A stretch of 30,558 nucleotides of DNA from Bacteroidota bacterium. GTDB lineage: Bacteria > Bacteroidota > Bacteroidia > Cytophagales > Cyclobacteriaceae. Both the position numbers and the translations under genes were made by a program. Location: assembly GCA_023431285.1 (NCBI GenBank), contig JAEYXN010000233.1, forward strand, positions 1 to 30,558, given 5' to 3'. A model generated the notes under the pieces. It did not search any database. It was given only the letters and a program-made list of their open reading frames with translations, and was not told the origin of the DNA. Positions 7,842-16,595 of this stretch are shown here, one piece after another. Position 1 is the first letter of the stretch; each line of letters begins with the position of its first letter.

Positions 7842-8683
7842 TACCTGAGCTGATTAGGTTGTACAAAATCCATGTCGCCGTAATCGAGATTTTCACCAGC
7901 CATTCCCCAGATAAATGAATAGCTTGACGTCCCTGCGCCTGCGTGGATGGACCATGGAGGAGAGATGGCTGCCTGATGATTCTGCATCCAGAGATGTCGC
8001 GTTTCTCTGGGTTCACCCATAAAGTGACATACCGATTGGCCTTCGGGAATATTAAAGTAGAAGTATACTTCCATTCTGCGGTCGTGGGTATGAGGAGGCA
8101 TTGTATTCCATATACTTCCGGGTTTTAATTCAGTCATGCCCATTTGCAACTGACAAGTTTGAATTACACCGCTGATCATCAGCTTGCGTATAGTGCGTTG
8201 GTTAGCAAGTTCGGCGGAGCCTGTTTCGACTGTCTCAGCCTGCGCCAGGGTAACTTTCGTTGTTGGATATTCGGCATGCGCCGGGGCCGAGTTGTAATAA
8301 AGAAGGGGAGGGGAGGATGGTGATCCTGCTTTGAAAGTTATCTCACGCGAACCTCTTCCAATGTAGAGTGCCTCCCTGCAGTCAAGGACTATTTCAGAAC
8401 TGTCGACTACGATGGTCGCTTTTCCACCAACGTTAATGATTCCCATCTCACGACGTTCGAGGAAGAATTTCGATTTAAGAATATCCGGAGCTTCGAGAAT
8501 GAGGTCTTTAGACACCGGCATAATACCGCCGGCGATATAACGATCATGAAATGTATATGTTCCAGTGATAGCATCTTTTGTGAAGATGTTTTCAATCAGA
8601 TAATGATCGCGGAGTTGGTCAGTGGTCAACGCTTTGGTCTCTGAGGGACTAAGGCTGTATCGGGAGGTAAAGATGCCGTTCAT
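7841..8683 (-). CDS. kduI: 5-keto-4-deoxyuronate isomerase
   Basis: KduI isomerises 4-deoxy-5-keto-uronate, formed spontaneously from the unsaturated galacturonate released by lyase plus GH105, to 2,5-diketo-3-deoxygluconate. The 280-residue cupin has the zinc-ligand set H198, H200 and E205 in PPHTHDRRMEVYFYF and H247 in PPWSIHAGAGT, matching the known family pattern. FLERREMGIINVGG and SSPPLLYYNSAPAHAEYPT are also typical. It is the first gene of the five-gene minus-strand operon and is divergent from susC across a 254-bp intergenic region with a LacI-type operator. Confidence 0.96.
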   Translation of the reverse strand: MNGIFTSRYSLSPSETKALTTDQLRDHYLIENIFTKDAITGTYTFHDRYIAGGIMPVSKDLILEAPDILKSKFFLERREMGIINVGGKATIVVDSSEIVLDCREALYIGRGSREITFKAGSPSSPPLLYYNSAPAHAEYPTTKVTLAQAETVETGSAELANQRTIRKLMISGVIQTCQLQMGMTELKPGSIWNTMPPHTHDRRMEVYFYFNIPEGQSVCHFMGEPRETRHLWMQNHQAAISPPWSIHAGAGTSSYSFIWGMAGENLDYGDMDFVQPNQLR

Positions 8684-8823
8684 TGTGTTATCGTTTGCGC
8701 AATATAGTCATATTTAGTCGTGCTGCACCGATTGGTGGCATGACAAGTATTCAATAGATAAGATTACAATTGCTCGATTTTAGCTATGAAAATGTAGTCG
8801 TTAGGAAAAATCGGGAAATTTAG

Positions 8824-8855
8824 TTTGGTAAATATAGCAAACATTCCTAATATGC
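8824..8855 (+). promoter_or_regulatory. Possible susC promoter
   Basis: TTTG at 8824-8827 followed after 20 nt by TAATATGC (8848-8855) has the geometry of a Bacteroidetes promoter, but the -7 match to TAnnTTTG is weak. If it is real, the LacI-type palindrome at 8854-8865 would sit on the -7 element and transcription start, the expected place for a repressor. Confidence 0.3.
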
Positions 8856-8865
8856 AATCGATTGC
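8854..8865. promoter_or_regulatory. LacI-type operator palindrome in the kduI-susC intergenic region
   Basis: GCAATCGATTGC is a perfect 12-bp palindrome with the central CG expected for LacI-family sites. It is flanked by ATGC (8852-8855) and GCAT (8866-8869). A partial copy, CAATCGAT, is at 8880-8887. The site lies between divergent catabolic and uptake genes, and the only regulator encoded nearby is a LacI protein. A weaker look-alike, GCAAACGATAAC read on the minus strand (8688-8699), is immediately upstream of the kduI start. Recognition by that regulator is inferred. Confidence 0.65.
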
Positions 8866-8885
8866 GCATAAAATTGGTTCAATCG

Positions 8886-8939
8886 ATAAAAAACAACTAC
8901 TAAACTCAAACAAATCCTCAACAACAAATCCTACCCTAT
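8886..8939 (+). promoter_or_regulatory. G-free 5' leader of susC
   Basis: No G occurs on the plus strand from 8886 to the T of the susC start codon, 54 nt in all. The leader is A- and C-rich and has no Shine-Dalgarno sequence. A 9-nt repeat ACAAATCCT occurs at 8910-8918 and 8924-8932. Such a leader cannot form stable hairpins, consistent with the A-rich, SD-independent initiation known for highly expressed Bacteroidetes genes. Confidence 0.5.
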
Positions 8940-11900
8940 GAAGTCGTTTTTACATTCAGCAAAACGGGTGTTCAGGGTTTTCTGTCTGGTCGCACTTTGT
9001 GTCTCCTTAGGTCATCAGGCCCGCGCACAAAACAAGACTGTATCGGGAACAATCACTGACACTGACGGCTCTTCGATGCCTGGCGTTTCTATTCTTGAGA
9101 AAGGGACGTCCAATGGAACCACCTCCGATGCCGATGGAAAGTATAGCCTATCCGTTGGCCCCAATGCTACGCTGACGTACAGTTTTATTGGGATGAAGGC
9201 CCACGAAGTGCTCGTCGGAAATCAAACCATTATCGATGTTCGGCTCGAAGCTGATATCAGTGTTCTTGATGAAATCGTTGTTATTGGATACGGTACTGCG
9301 AAAAAGTCAGACCTTACTGGTTCCGTTGTTTCCGTTACGGGAAATGACCTGAGGAAAGTTCCGGTAGCAAGTGTGGCCGAATCCCTTACCGGACGCCTCG
9401 CCGGTGTTCAGGTAGCAACAGCTGAAGGATCGCCCGATGCAGAGGTAAAGATCAGGATCCGTGGGGGAGGTTCGATCACGCAGGATAACTCTCCTTTATA
9501 TATTGTTGATGGTTTCCCAGTGAATTCAATTGCCGATATCGCCCCATCGGACATTCAATCTATTGATGTATTGAAGGATGCTTCGTCTACAGCGATCTAT
9601 GGTTCACGAGGAGCGAATGGTGTTGTTATCATCACCACTCGCAGCGGGGAAAAGGGGAAAGTGTCTGTGAGTTACAATACATTCTATGGAGCAAAGAGAA
9701 TAGCAAAAACACTCGATGTGCTTCCAGTGGACGATTACGTAAAATGGCAATATGAACATGCGGTTCTGGACAATGAACCGGGTGAGCTTGAATCATATGA
9801 AGATTACTTTGGCCTTTGGGAGGATATGGATTTGTTCCGCGGTCTTAAGGGGAATAACTGGCAAGAGCAGGTTTACGGCCGGACAGGACATGTGTTCAGT
9901 AACGATTTGAATGTAAGGGGAGGAGCAGAGAAGTTTTCCTATTCTGTAAACTATGCGCTGTATGATGAAAAGGCGATCATGGTTGGCTCTAAATTCCGCA
10001 GGAACAACATCACTCTGAAGTTGGGCAGTACACCGGTGGAGAAAGTGGATTTGAATTTTTCGCTTAGATATTCGGATACAAAGATCTACGGTGGTGGTGC
10101 CAATGAACAGAATGAAGTTTCTGCTTCAGATTCCCGTCTAAAGCACAGTGTTACTTATGCGCCAATCCCTTTGTCCGGTCTGACCACGGATGATACGAAC
10201 GAAGAAATTTCGAGCTACCTCATCAATCCGTTAACTGCTACTGCGGATAACGACCGCACTCAGCATCGGAGAAATTATAACCTTGCCGGAAGTTTCGGCT
10301 GGAAGATTTTTGAGAACTTCCAGTTCAAAACAGAATTCGGTCTTGACCATCTTGGATATGATGATGACCGATTCTTCGGACTGACCACTTATTACGTTCA
10401 GAATATTCCTGTGGCTGCGAACCAGGATCAACCTGCAGTAACGCTTGGGTCCCGAAACCAGACCAGATTCCGGAATACCAATACCGGTAACTATAACTTC
10501 AAAAAGTATCTTAATGAAGATCACAACCTGAATGTTCTCCTGGGACAGGAAATGATCCAGACTGAAAGTAGAAATCTTAACAGCGTCGTTCACGGCTTCC
10601 CGAAACTTTTTACTTCAGAAGAGGCGTTCAAACTGACGACGCAGGGAAAAGCTCAATCGATTAACAATTTCCTCAGTCCGGACGATAAGCTGCTTTCTTT
10701 CTTTGGTCGTGTCAATTATGAATTTAAAGGCAAGTATCTGTTTTCGGGAACGTATCGCGCGGATGGTTCGAGCAAATTTCTTGGTAATAACCGTTGGGGA
10801 TATTTTCCTTCAGCCGCTGCAGCCTGGAAAATATCAGAGGAAGATTTCATGACGTCCACTTCAGGATGGCTGAATCAATTGAAATTACGTCTGAGCTATG
10901 GAACCGCAGGTAATAACAACATCCCGGTAGGGCAGACATTCCAGTCATTCGAATCATCGACGAACACCTGGATCAATGGGTTTGAAAGTTACTGGTCTGC
11001 CTCCAAGTTGATGGCGAATCCTGACTTACGGTGGGAGACTACTGTCACAAGAAATATAGGACTCGATTTCGATCTCTTCCAGGGACGCATCAATGGATCG
11101 TTGGAAGCTTACCGAAATAACACAACGGACCTACTGGTGGAATTCCCGGTTCCGGGGACAGGTTACACGAGTCAGTTCCGGAACCTAGGTGAAACAGAGA
11201 ATAAAGGGATTGAAGCTTCTCTGAAGTACGTGGTTCTTGAAACTGAGAACTACGGATTTAACGTGTCCTTTAATATTGGCTTCAACCGAAATGAGATCCT
11301 CTCTCTGGGAGCGATGGAAAACTTTGGTCAGAACACAAATTGGGCTTCAACCGAAATCGGAAATGACTACAGGGTGTCTGTTGGAAATCCTGTCGGGCAG
11401 ATGATTGGATACAGAAACGCAGGAAGATATGAGGTTTCTGATTTCGAGGGGTATGATGCAGGAACAGAAACATGGATACTGAAGGCAGGTGTTCCGAACG
11501 CATCCACAATCGTCGGCGCACCTGCGCCTGGGTTGATGAAACTGAGAGATATGAATGGGGATGGAACCGTAAACATTGATGATCAGGAAGTAATCGGGAA
11601 TGCAAACCCTAAGCATACCGGCGGTGTGGTATTGAACGGATACGCTTATGGGTTTGACCTTACGGCTGCATTCAGCTGGAGCTACGGAAACGATATCTAC
11701 AATGCTAATAAGATTGAATACACATCGTCGACACCACGGTACCAGTACCGGAACCTGAGCACCATCATGGCTGATGGGCAACGGTGGACCAATATCGATC
11801 CGGCTTCCGGAGAAAAAGTTACTGACCCATCTGCGCTTGCGGCCTTGAATGCAAACACCACCATGTGGTCGCCGTATATGGCACGCTATGTGTTTAGCGA

Positions 11901-12162
11901 CTGGGCTGTTGAGGATGGTTCATTCCTGCGTTTGAATACGCTGACATTGGGCTATACTGTTCCTAGATCATTGATGAACAAACTCAGGATTGAGAATCTT
12001 CGCTTCTATGCAACGGCCTACAATGTGTTTATTCTCACGGATTACAGTGGCTTTGATCCTGAAGTCTCTACGAGAAGAAGAACTAACCTTACTCCGGGTG
12101 TTGATTACTCAGCGTACCCGCGCAGCAGGCAATTCGTTTTCGGTTTAAATCTTAATTTCTAA
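8938..12162 (+). CDS. SusC/RagA-type TonB-dependent outer-membrane transporter
   Basis: This 1074-residue outer-membrane protein would import pectic oligosaccharides using TonB energy. In order it shows a signal peptide cleaved near ARA|Q (residue 30), a carboxypeptidase-regulatory-like beta domain (about 33-108, VSGTITDTDGSSMPGVSI), a TonB box DEIVVIGYGT (111-120), a plug domain (about 125-235, including LKDASSTAIYGSRGANGVVI) and a long beta-barrel ending in the expected terminal aromatic (FGLNLNF). There is no N-terminal STN domain, so it does not look like a FecA-type signal transducer. It is 7 nt upstream of susD and begins the plus-strand pectin transcript, preceded by a G-free leader and a LacI-type operator. 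Confidence 0.97.
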   Translation: MKSFLHSAKRVFRVFCLVALCVSLGHQARAQNKTVSGTITDTDGSSMPGVSILEKGTSNGTTSDADGKYSLSVGPNATLTYSFIGMKAHEVLVGNQTIIDVRLEADISVLDEIVVIGYGTAKKSDLTGSVVSVTGNDLRKVPVASVAESLTGRLAGVQVATAEGSPDAEVKIRIRGGGSITQDNSPLYIVDGFPVNSIADIAPSDIQSIDVLKDASSTAIYGSRGANGVVIITTRSGEKGKVSVSYNTFYGAKRIAKTLDVLPVDDYVKWQYEHAVLDNEPGELESYEDYFGLWEDMDLFRGLKGNNWQEQVYGRTGHVFSNDLNVRGGAEKFSYSVNYALYDEKAIMVGSKFRRNNITLKLGSTPVEKVDLNFSLRYSDTKIYGGGANEQNEVSASDSRLKHSVTYAPIPLSGLTTDDTNEEISSYLINPLTATADNDRTQHRRNYNLAGSFGWKIFENFQFKTEFGLDHLGYDDDRFFGLTTYYVQNIPVAANQDQPAVTLGSRNQTRFRNTNTGNYNFKKYLNEDHNLNVLLGQEMIQTESRNLNSVVHGFPKLFTSEEAFKLTTQGKAQSINNFLSPDDKLLSFFGRVNYEFKGKYLFSGTYRADGSSKFLGNNRWGYFPSAAAAWKISEEDFMTSTSGWLNQLKLRLSYGTAGNNNIPVGQTFQSFESSTNTWINGFESYWSASKLMANPDLRWETTVTRNIGLDFDLFQGRINGSLEAYRNNTTDLLVEFPVPGTGYTSQFRNLGETENKGIEASLKYVVLETENYGFNVSFNIGFNRNEILSLGAMENFGQNTNWASTEIGNDYRVSVGNPVGQMIGYRNAGRYEVSDFEGYDAGTETWILKAGVPNASTIVGAPAPGLMKLRDMNGDGTVNIDDQEVIGNANPKHTGGVVLNGYAYGFDLTAAFSWSYGNDIYNANKIEYTSSTPRYQYRNLSTIMADGQRWTNIDPASGEKVTDPSALAALNANTTMWSPYMARYVFSDWAVEDGSFLRLNTLTLGYTVPRSLMNKLRIENLRFYATAYNVFILTDYSGFDPEVSTRRRTNLTPGVDYSAYPRSRQFVFGLNLNF

Positions 12163-12169
12163 AAGTCAC

Positions 12170-13951
12170 ATGAATCGCAATATGAAGAAGATAATCTATC
12201 TGATCGCCCTGATGTTTGTGATGGCATCATGCGACGAGTACCTCGATGCGCCGACAAAGTCTTCACTGGATGAATCTGTGATCTTTTCAACGCCTGACCT
12301 TGCAAAGGGTGCCGTTGATGGTATTAAAATTCCTTTCGGAGAAACAAATGCCTACCGTGGGCGATTTCTTCCATGGTATGGAATGAATACCGATGTGGAG
12401 TGGTACAATTCCTCTCAGACTTCGGGAGACAATGCAGATCTCGTTGTGTACAATGCCAAGCCGAACAACTCGAATATGAATACGGAGAACAATGCATGGG
12501 CGATGATGTATTCTGGTATCGAGAGAGCGAACATTTGTATCCGGGGTTTGCGCAATTATGGCAACCCTGAACCAGGAACCGATCTTGGATTTTTATTAGG
12601 TGAAGCGCTTACCCTCCGCGCCATAATTTATTCCGACCTGGTGAAAGCCTGGGGAGATGTTCCAGCGAGATTTGATCCAATCTCAACAGAGTCCATATAC
12701 CTTGGAAAGTCGAGCCGGGATGAGATATACAAGCAGTTGATTGCAGACCTGGAAGAAGCAGCGACACTCGTGCCGTGGCCGAATGAAACAGCAGCAACCA
12801 GTTCCGTTGAGCGTATTAACAAAGCTTTTGTTAAAGGTCTGCGGGCACGTCTTTGTCTTGCTGCGTCTGGCTACTCACAATATCCGGATGGTGTTCGCAG
12901 GAGCACTGATCCAGCGCTTTCAGTGGCTACGCTGTATCCGGTTGCTTTCCAGGAGTGCCTTGATGTAATCAACAGTGGGACTGCACGCCTCGAGCCCTCC
13001 TTTGAAAATCTTTTCCGGAAGTACAATGAAGACAATGTTGCTGCAGGTGGTGAATCGTTGTGGGAGCTTCCGTTTGCAGATGGTCGCGGACGTATGTTGT
13101 TCACATTCGCCGTGAGACACAGAAGTATCGATCAGCATACAGGTCAAAATCGTGGCGGCCAGGCCGGACCACTTCCATTTGTATTTTACGACTACGATGT
13201 CGCAGATACGAGAAGGGATGTGACTTGTGTTCCCTATGAATGGGGCAACGCTGTCGACGGCGTTGCGAAACAACAACTTACAAGTTTGAATACATGGGCA
13301 TTTGGAAAGTATCGCTATGAATGGATGTCCCGGTATGTGACCTCGACGAATGATGATGGTGTAAATAAACTTTACATGCGATATGCCGAGGTGGTGTTGA
13401 TGGCTGCGGAGATTGCCAACGAGCTTGATGGACCCGCGGCGGCGGCGCCTTATCTCAAGCTGATCCGTCAGCGCGCATTCGATGCATCAGCATGGGCGGA
13501 AAAAGTTGATAACTATATTGGTGCGCTGAATACAAAAGAGGCAATGTTCAACGCCATCGTAGAAGAACATAAGTTTGAATTCTGCGGTGAGATGGAACGT
13601 AAGCAAGCCCTCATCCGCTGGAATCTCCTGAAGACCAAACTTGATGAAGCCAAAGCGAAGATGTATGCATTGCGTGAGCGATCAGGAGAATACTCAGACG
13701 TACCTGCGGCCTTACACTATCAGTACGCCGAAGATGGGGAGTCCCTTATCATTCATGGCCTGAATCCAGGGGAAGACGCAAGTCCGGGACCTGACTGGAC
13801 CACGGTGCAGTATGTATCGCCGTCTCAGATAAATGACGAAAAGATTGAAACTATCTACGCCGGCAATCCGGATCAGAAACAGTTCTGGCCCATATGGCAG
13901 GTCTTCCTCGATGGGAGCAATGGTAAACTGGTAAATGATTATGGCTACTAA
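12170..13951 (+). CDS. SusD/RagB-type surface glycan-binding lipoprotein
   Basis: This 593-residue lipoprotein forms the lid of the SusC pore and captures oligosaccharides. A lipoprotein signal ends in MFVMASC (Cys21 from this start; a start at the ATG at 12182 gives a more compact signal). The mature N-terminus DEYLDAPTKSS is typical of SusD. The interior has the helical repeats of the family (for example AMMYSGIERANICIRGL and LLGEALTLRAIIYSDLVKAWG with the usual DVP after it), and the C-terminus ends near WPIWQVFLDGSNGKLVNDYGY in segments, as in other SusD proteins. It follows susC by 7 nt. Ligand specificity is inferred from neighbours: a pectic oligosaccharide. Confidence 0.96.
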   Translation: MNRNMKKIIYLIALMFVMASCDEYLDAPTKSSLDESVIFSTPDLAKGAVDGIKIPFGETNAYRGRFLPWYGMNTDVEWYNSSQTSGDNADLVVYNAKPNNSNMNTENNAWAMMYSGIERANICIRGLRNYGNPEPGTDLGFLLGEALTLRAIIYSDLVKAWGDVPARFDPISTESIYLGKSSRDEIYKQLIADLEEAATLVPWPNETAATSSVERINKAFVKGLRARLCLAASGYSQYPDGVRRSTDPALSVATLYPVAFQECLDVINSGTARLEPSFENLFRKYNEDNVAAGGESLWELPFADGRGRMLFTFAVRHRSIDQHTGQNRGGQAGPLPFVFYDYDVADTRRDVTCVPYEWGNAVDGVAKQQLTSLNTWAFGKYRYEWMSRYVTSTNDDGVNKLYMRYAEVVLMAAEIANELDGPAAAAPYLKLIRQRAFDASAWAEKVDNYIGALNTKEAMFNAIVEEHKFEFCGEMERKQALIRWNLLKTKLDEAKAKMYALRERSGEYSDVPAALHYQYAEDGESLIIHGLNPGEDASPGPDWTTVQYVSPSQINDEKIETIYAGNPDQKQFWPIWQVFLDGSNGKLVNDYGY

Positions 13952-13964
13952 AAATCGGATGGTT

Positions 13965-15542
13965 ATGAAGAACAACTATATGCGTGCAGGACTTCTCACG
14001 GCGATCTTCGCATTTTCTTTCATGTCGTGTGAAGATCTTGCTGACCCAATAATAGAAGACCTTGATGTGGACAGGGCTTTTGCACCCACAGGGCTGACGG
14101 CTCGCGTCAGAAACCTTACGACGATTGAATTGCAGTGGAACGTCCGGGACGATGCTGATCATTATGTCGTTGAATTCAGTGATGACAGTCTTGAGTTTGC
14201 TAATATTATTCGTACAGTGACTGTCAACCGTGGAGACCTTCCTCTGCAGGAGACGTTTGATGGGGAGACCAGATACTCGGCACGTGTGAAAGCTGTTAGT
14301 GCCTTAGGTAAAGCCGATTCAAAATGGGCAGCAGAGACGGTGGTCACTGCCAGGGAGAATATATTCCTTCCTTCCCAGGATGGTGATATTGGAGCGTTGG
14401 AGGCGGTCGTGAGATGGCAGCCAAATGCGGAAGTAACGCACTTCATTATCAATCCGGGAAACACAGAAAGAATAATTTCTGCCGATGAAAAAGAGGTTGG
14501 GGCCGCGACGATCACTGGTCTTACGGCGGAGACTGCGTACACGGTGATTCTTCGCAAAGATGACAAACACAGAGGGCAAATCCAGTTTGAAACCCTCCTT
14601 GATATAGGAAATGCCACGGCTGTACACCCTGAAGATGATCTGGCTGCGGTGATTGCTGCAGCATCATCTGGTGATGTGTTGGTTCTGTTCCCGGGAGAAT
14701 ATGAGACAAACGCTGGTGCAAGTATATTGATCGATAAGTCAATTACGATGCGAGGTCTTTATCCTTATGACAAACCGAAGCTGCATGTTCAGTTTACAAT
14801 TGAAAATGCCGGTACATCGGTTGAAGTAAGAGACCTGGATCTGGACGGTGACGGCGTACTTGAGGACGTCTTCCGGTTCACGACGGCGAGCGTTGAATTC
14901 GGTGCGATGAATCTCATTGGATGCAATGTACATGATTTTAAGAGGTCGCTGGTGGGCGCAAATGCTTCCAGTTCAAAAGTGCTGTCTCTTACGATTGATA
15001 ATTGTATCATGACTGATATGCTAACTGCCGGAGGAGACTTCATCGACTTCAGAAATACACACCTCGGGAATCTGACTATCCAAAACAGTACTTTTGATAA
15101 CTGTACCCCTACGCGTGATTTCATTCGGATTGATGGTGTCGCGCCTACCAATGGGTACAGCGGTACCGGATTGACAACAAATGTTCTCATTGATCAGTGT
15201 ACACTGTACGGTGTATCTAATAATACCGGCAGCAACCGCAGGATTCTTTATGTGCGTTTCGATGCGAATGCGATTACTGTAAGGAACACCATCATTGCCG
15301 AGTCTTCTGGTATCTATACGAACCAGGCTGGAACATCTCAGCCTGCCTTCCAGAAGAACAACTACTTCAACGCCCCGCGGTTTTTTAATTCCGAGTTTGA
15401 AGTTATTGCGAACCTGAAGGTAGATAACTCAGGCACGCATACGGCGCTGGATCCAGGGTTCGCAGATGCCGCCGGAGGTAATTTCACTATCAGCAACCAG
15501 ACACTCAAGGATAACAACGTAGGTGATCCACGCTGGAGATAG
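13965..15542 (+). CDS. Surface lipoprotein with Fn3-like and DUF4957/DUF5123-like beta-helix domains
   Basis: This 525-residue protein has a lipoprotein signal ending FSFMSC (Cys22). The ATG at 13965 is chosen because earlier ATGs (13935, 13941, 13959) add polar residues before the signal and overlap susD. The mature protein begins with two fibronectin-III-like segments (roughly residues 35-125 and 130-210, with ELQWNVRDDADHYVVEFS and AVVRWQPNAEVTHFIINPG). A right-handed beta-helix-like region follows (about 220-525), with repeated strands such as SITMRGLYPYDKPKLHV, NLTIQNSTFDNCT and NVLIDQCTLYGVSNNTG. I recognise this as the DUF4957/DUF5123 combination encoded next to susCD in pectin loci. 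It may be a surface glycan-binding protein; an enzymatic role cannot be excluded. Confidence 0.82.
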   Translation: MKNNYMRAGLLTAIFAFSFMSCEDLADPIIEDLDVDRAFAPTGLTARVRNLTTIELQWNVRDDADHYVVEFSDDSLEFANIIRTVTVNRGDLPLQETFDGETRYSARVKAVSALGKADSKWAAETVVTARENIFLPSQDGDIGALEAVVRWQPNAEVTHFIINPGNTERIISADEKEVGAATITGLTAETAYTVILRKDDKHRGQIQFETLLDIGNATAVHPEDDLAAVIAAASSGDVLVLFPGEYETNAGASILIDKSITMRGLYPYDKPKLHVQFTIENAGTSVEVRDLDLDGDGVLEDVFRFTTASVEFGAMNLIGCNVHDFKRSLVGANASSSKVLSLTIDNCIMTDMLTAGGDFIDFRNTHLGNLTIQNSTFDNCTPTRDFIRIDGVAPTNGYSGTGLTTNVLIDQCTLYGVSNNTGSNRRILYVRFDANAITVRNTIIAESSGIYTNQAGTSQPAFQKNNYFNAPRFFNSEFEVIANLKVDNSGTHTALDPGFADAAGGNFTISNQTLKDNNVGDPRWR

Positions 15543-15560
15543 TCGTACGAATAGTTAACT

Positions 15561-15591
15561 GGAAAGGTGTGTAGTAGAGCACACCTTTTCC
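15561..15591 (+). terminator. Hairpin after the susCD cassette
   Basis: AAAGGTGTG (15563-15571) pairs perfectly with CACACCTTT (15580-15588) around an 8-nt loop, and GG/CC extend the stem with one bulged T. Only four T residues end the stem and no long U tract follows, so this may be an attenuating or RNA-stabilising hairpin between the highly expressed susCD genes and the enzyme genes rather than a full terminator. Confidence 0.6.
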
Positions 15592-15605
15592 TTTGAGGAT
15601 ATACA

Positions 15606-16595
15606 ATGGGAATGGAGATCAGAGCAAGATATGTTCGTGCGGTAGGGATGCTCATAGCATTGGTTGAGCCGTACTTTCTGGTAGCCCAGGTGCCGCGGGA
15701 CACCAGCTATACCGTTGGAAGTACGTGGCGTAAACTAGCGAATGAGTTTCCGGCGATTGAACCTGCCTTAGTTCCGCGCGCCGGGGTCATAGAAATCCAT
15801 GACATCATATACCACACTATCCATGAAACACCCTTCGGTGTTCGAAAGCTGCTGTCTGATCTTTACATTCCGGAAAAAGGTGACGGGCCGTTTCCTGTGA
15901 TCATGATCATCCATGGAGGTGGGTGGCGTGCCGGAGATAAGTCATTGAATAGTGAAATGGCTGCTGCTCTGGCAAAGAAAGGATTCTTTGTTGCCTCTCT
16001 CGAATACAGGTTATCGCTTGAAGCCCGGTATCCTGCAGCTTTGCATGATCTCAATGCAGCTCTTGCCTGGCTACCCTCCGCAGCCGGCCTTTACAATGTA
16101 GATATCAACAAGGTTGCGTTGCTGGGATATAGCGCCGGAGGTCAGCTGGCTTCGCTTGTAGGTGTCACCCAAAATGAAAATATCTTTGATGGGTCCACAA
16201 CATCCAAAACGCGCGCGCGGATTCATGCTGTTATTGACCTGGATGGCTTGTTGGATTTTACTCATCCGGAAACGCTCGCGATAAAAAGGAATGCCAATAG
16301 TGCCGATATGTTCTGGTTGGAAGGAACATATGAAGAACGACCACAACGGTGGAAGGAGGCCTCACCATTGACATGGGTGGATAAAAATGCACCACCGTTT
16401 CTTTTCATGAACAGTTCTCAGACACGATTCCATGCGGGGTGTGACGAGATGGTGAAACAGTTAAATGAGTTTGGGATTTACAATGAAGTCCATAAGTTAG
16501 ATGATGCTCCTCATTCGTACTGGTTCTTTCATCCATGGTTTGATCCAATGATTGACAGCGTGACGAAGTTCTTAAACAAAGTCTTTTATCCATGA
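15606..16595 (+). CDS. Secreted alpha/beta-hydrolase esterase (BD-FAE-like), probable pectin side-group esterase
   Basis: This 329-residue hydrolase has an N-terminal hydrophobic export signal (about residues 11-28, LVAQ). The oxyanion-hole motif HGGGW is at 103-107, the nucleophile elbow GYSAGG at 174-179 (Ser176) and the probable catalytic His at H303 in DDAPHSYWFFHPW. These place it in the alpha/beta-hydrolase group that includes bifunctional feruloyl and acetyl-xylan esterases. Set in a pectin operon and translationally coupled (ATGA) to a CE12 acetylesterase, it probably removes acetyl, methyl or feruloyl groups from pectin. The exact ester is not readable from sequence. It is the first gene after the 15561-15591 hairpin. 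Confidence 0.85.
   Translation: MGMEIRARYVRAVGMLIALVEPYFLVAQVPRDTSYTVGSTWRKLANEFPAIEPALVPRAGVIEIHDIIYHTIHETPFGVRKLLSDLYIPEKGDGPFPVIMIIHGGGWRAGDKSLNSEMAAALAKKGFFVASLEYRLSLEARYPAALHDLNAALAWLPSAAGLYNVDINKVALLGYSAGGQLASLVGVTQNENIFDGSTTSKTRARIHAVIDLDGLLDFTHPETLAIKRNANSADMFWLEGTYEERPQRWKEASPLTWVDKNAPPFLFMNSSQTRFHAGCDEMVKQLNEFGIYNEVHKLDDAPHSYWFFHPWFDPMIDSVTKFLNKVFYP

Noticed and set aside
8724..8740. CACC-GATT-GGTG inverted repeat in the kduI-susC intergenic region as an additional operator.
   Set aside because: The arms are only 4 bp and the centre is not palindromic; it is weaker than expected for a LacI-type site.
8938..12162. SusC as a FecA-type signal-transducing transporter linked to an ECF sigma factor.
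   Set aside because: There is no STN domain between the signal peptide and the carboxypeptidase-like domain, and no sigma/anti-sigma genes are in the window.
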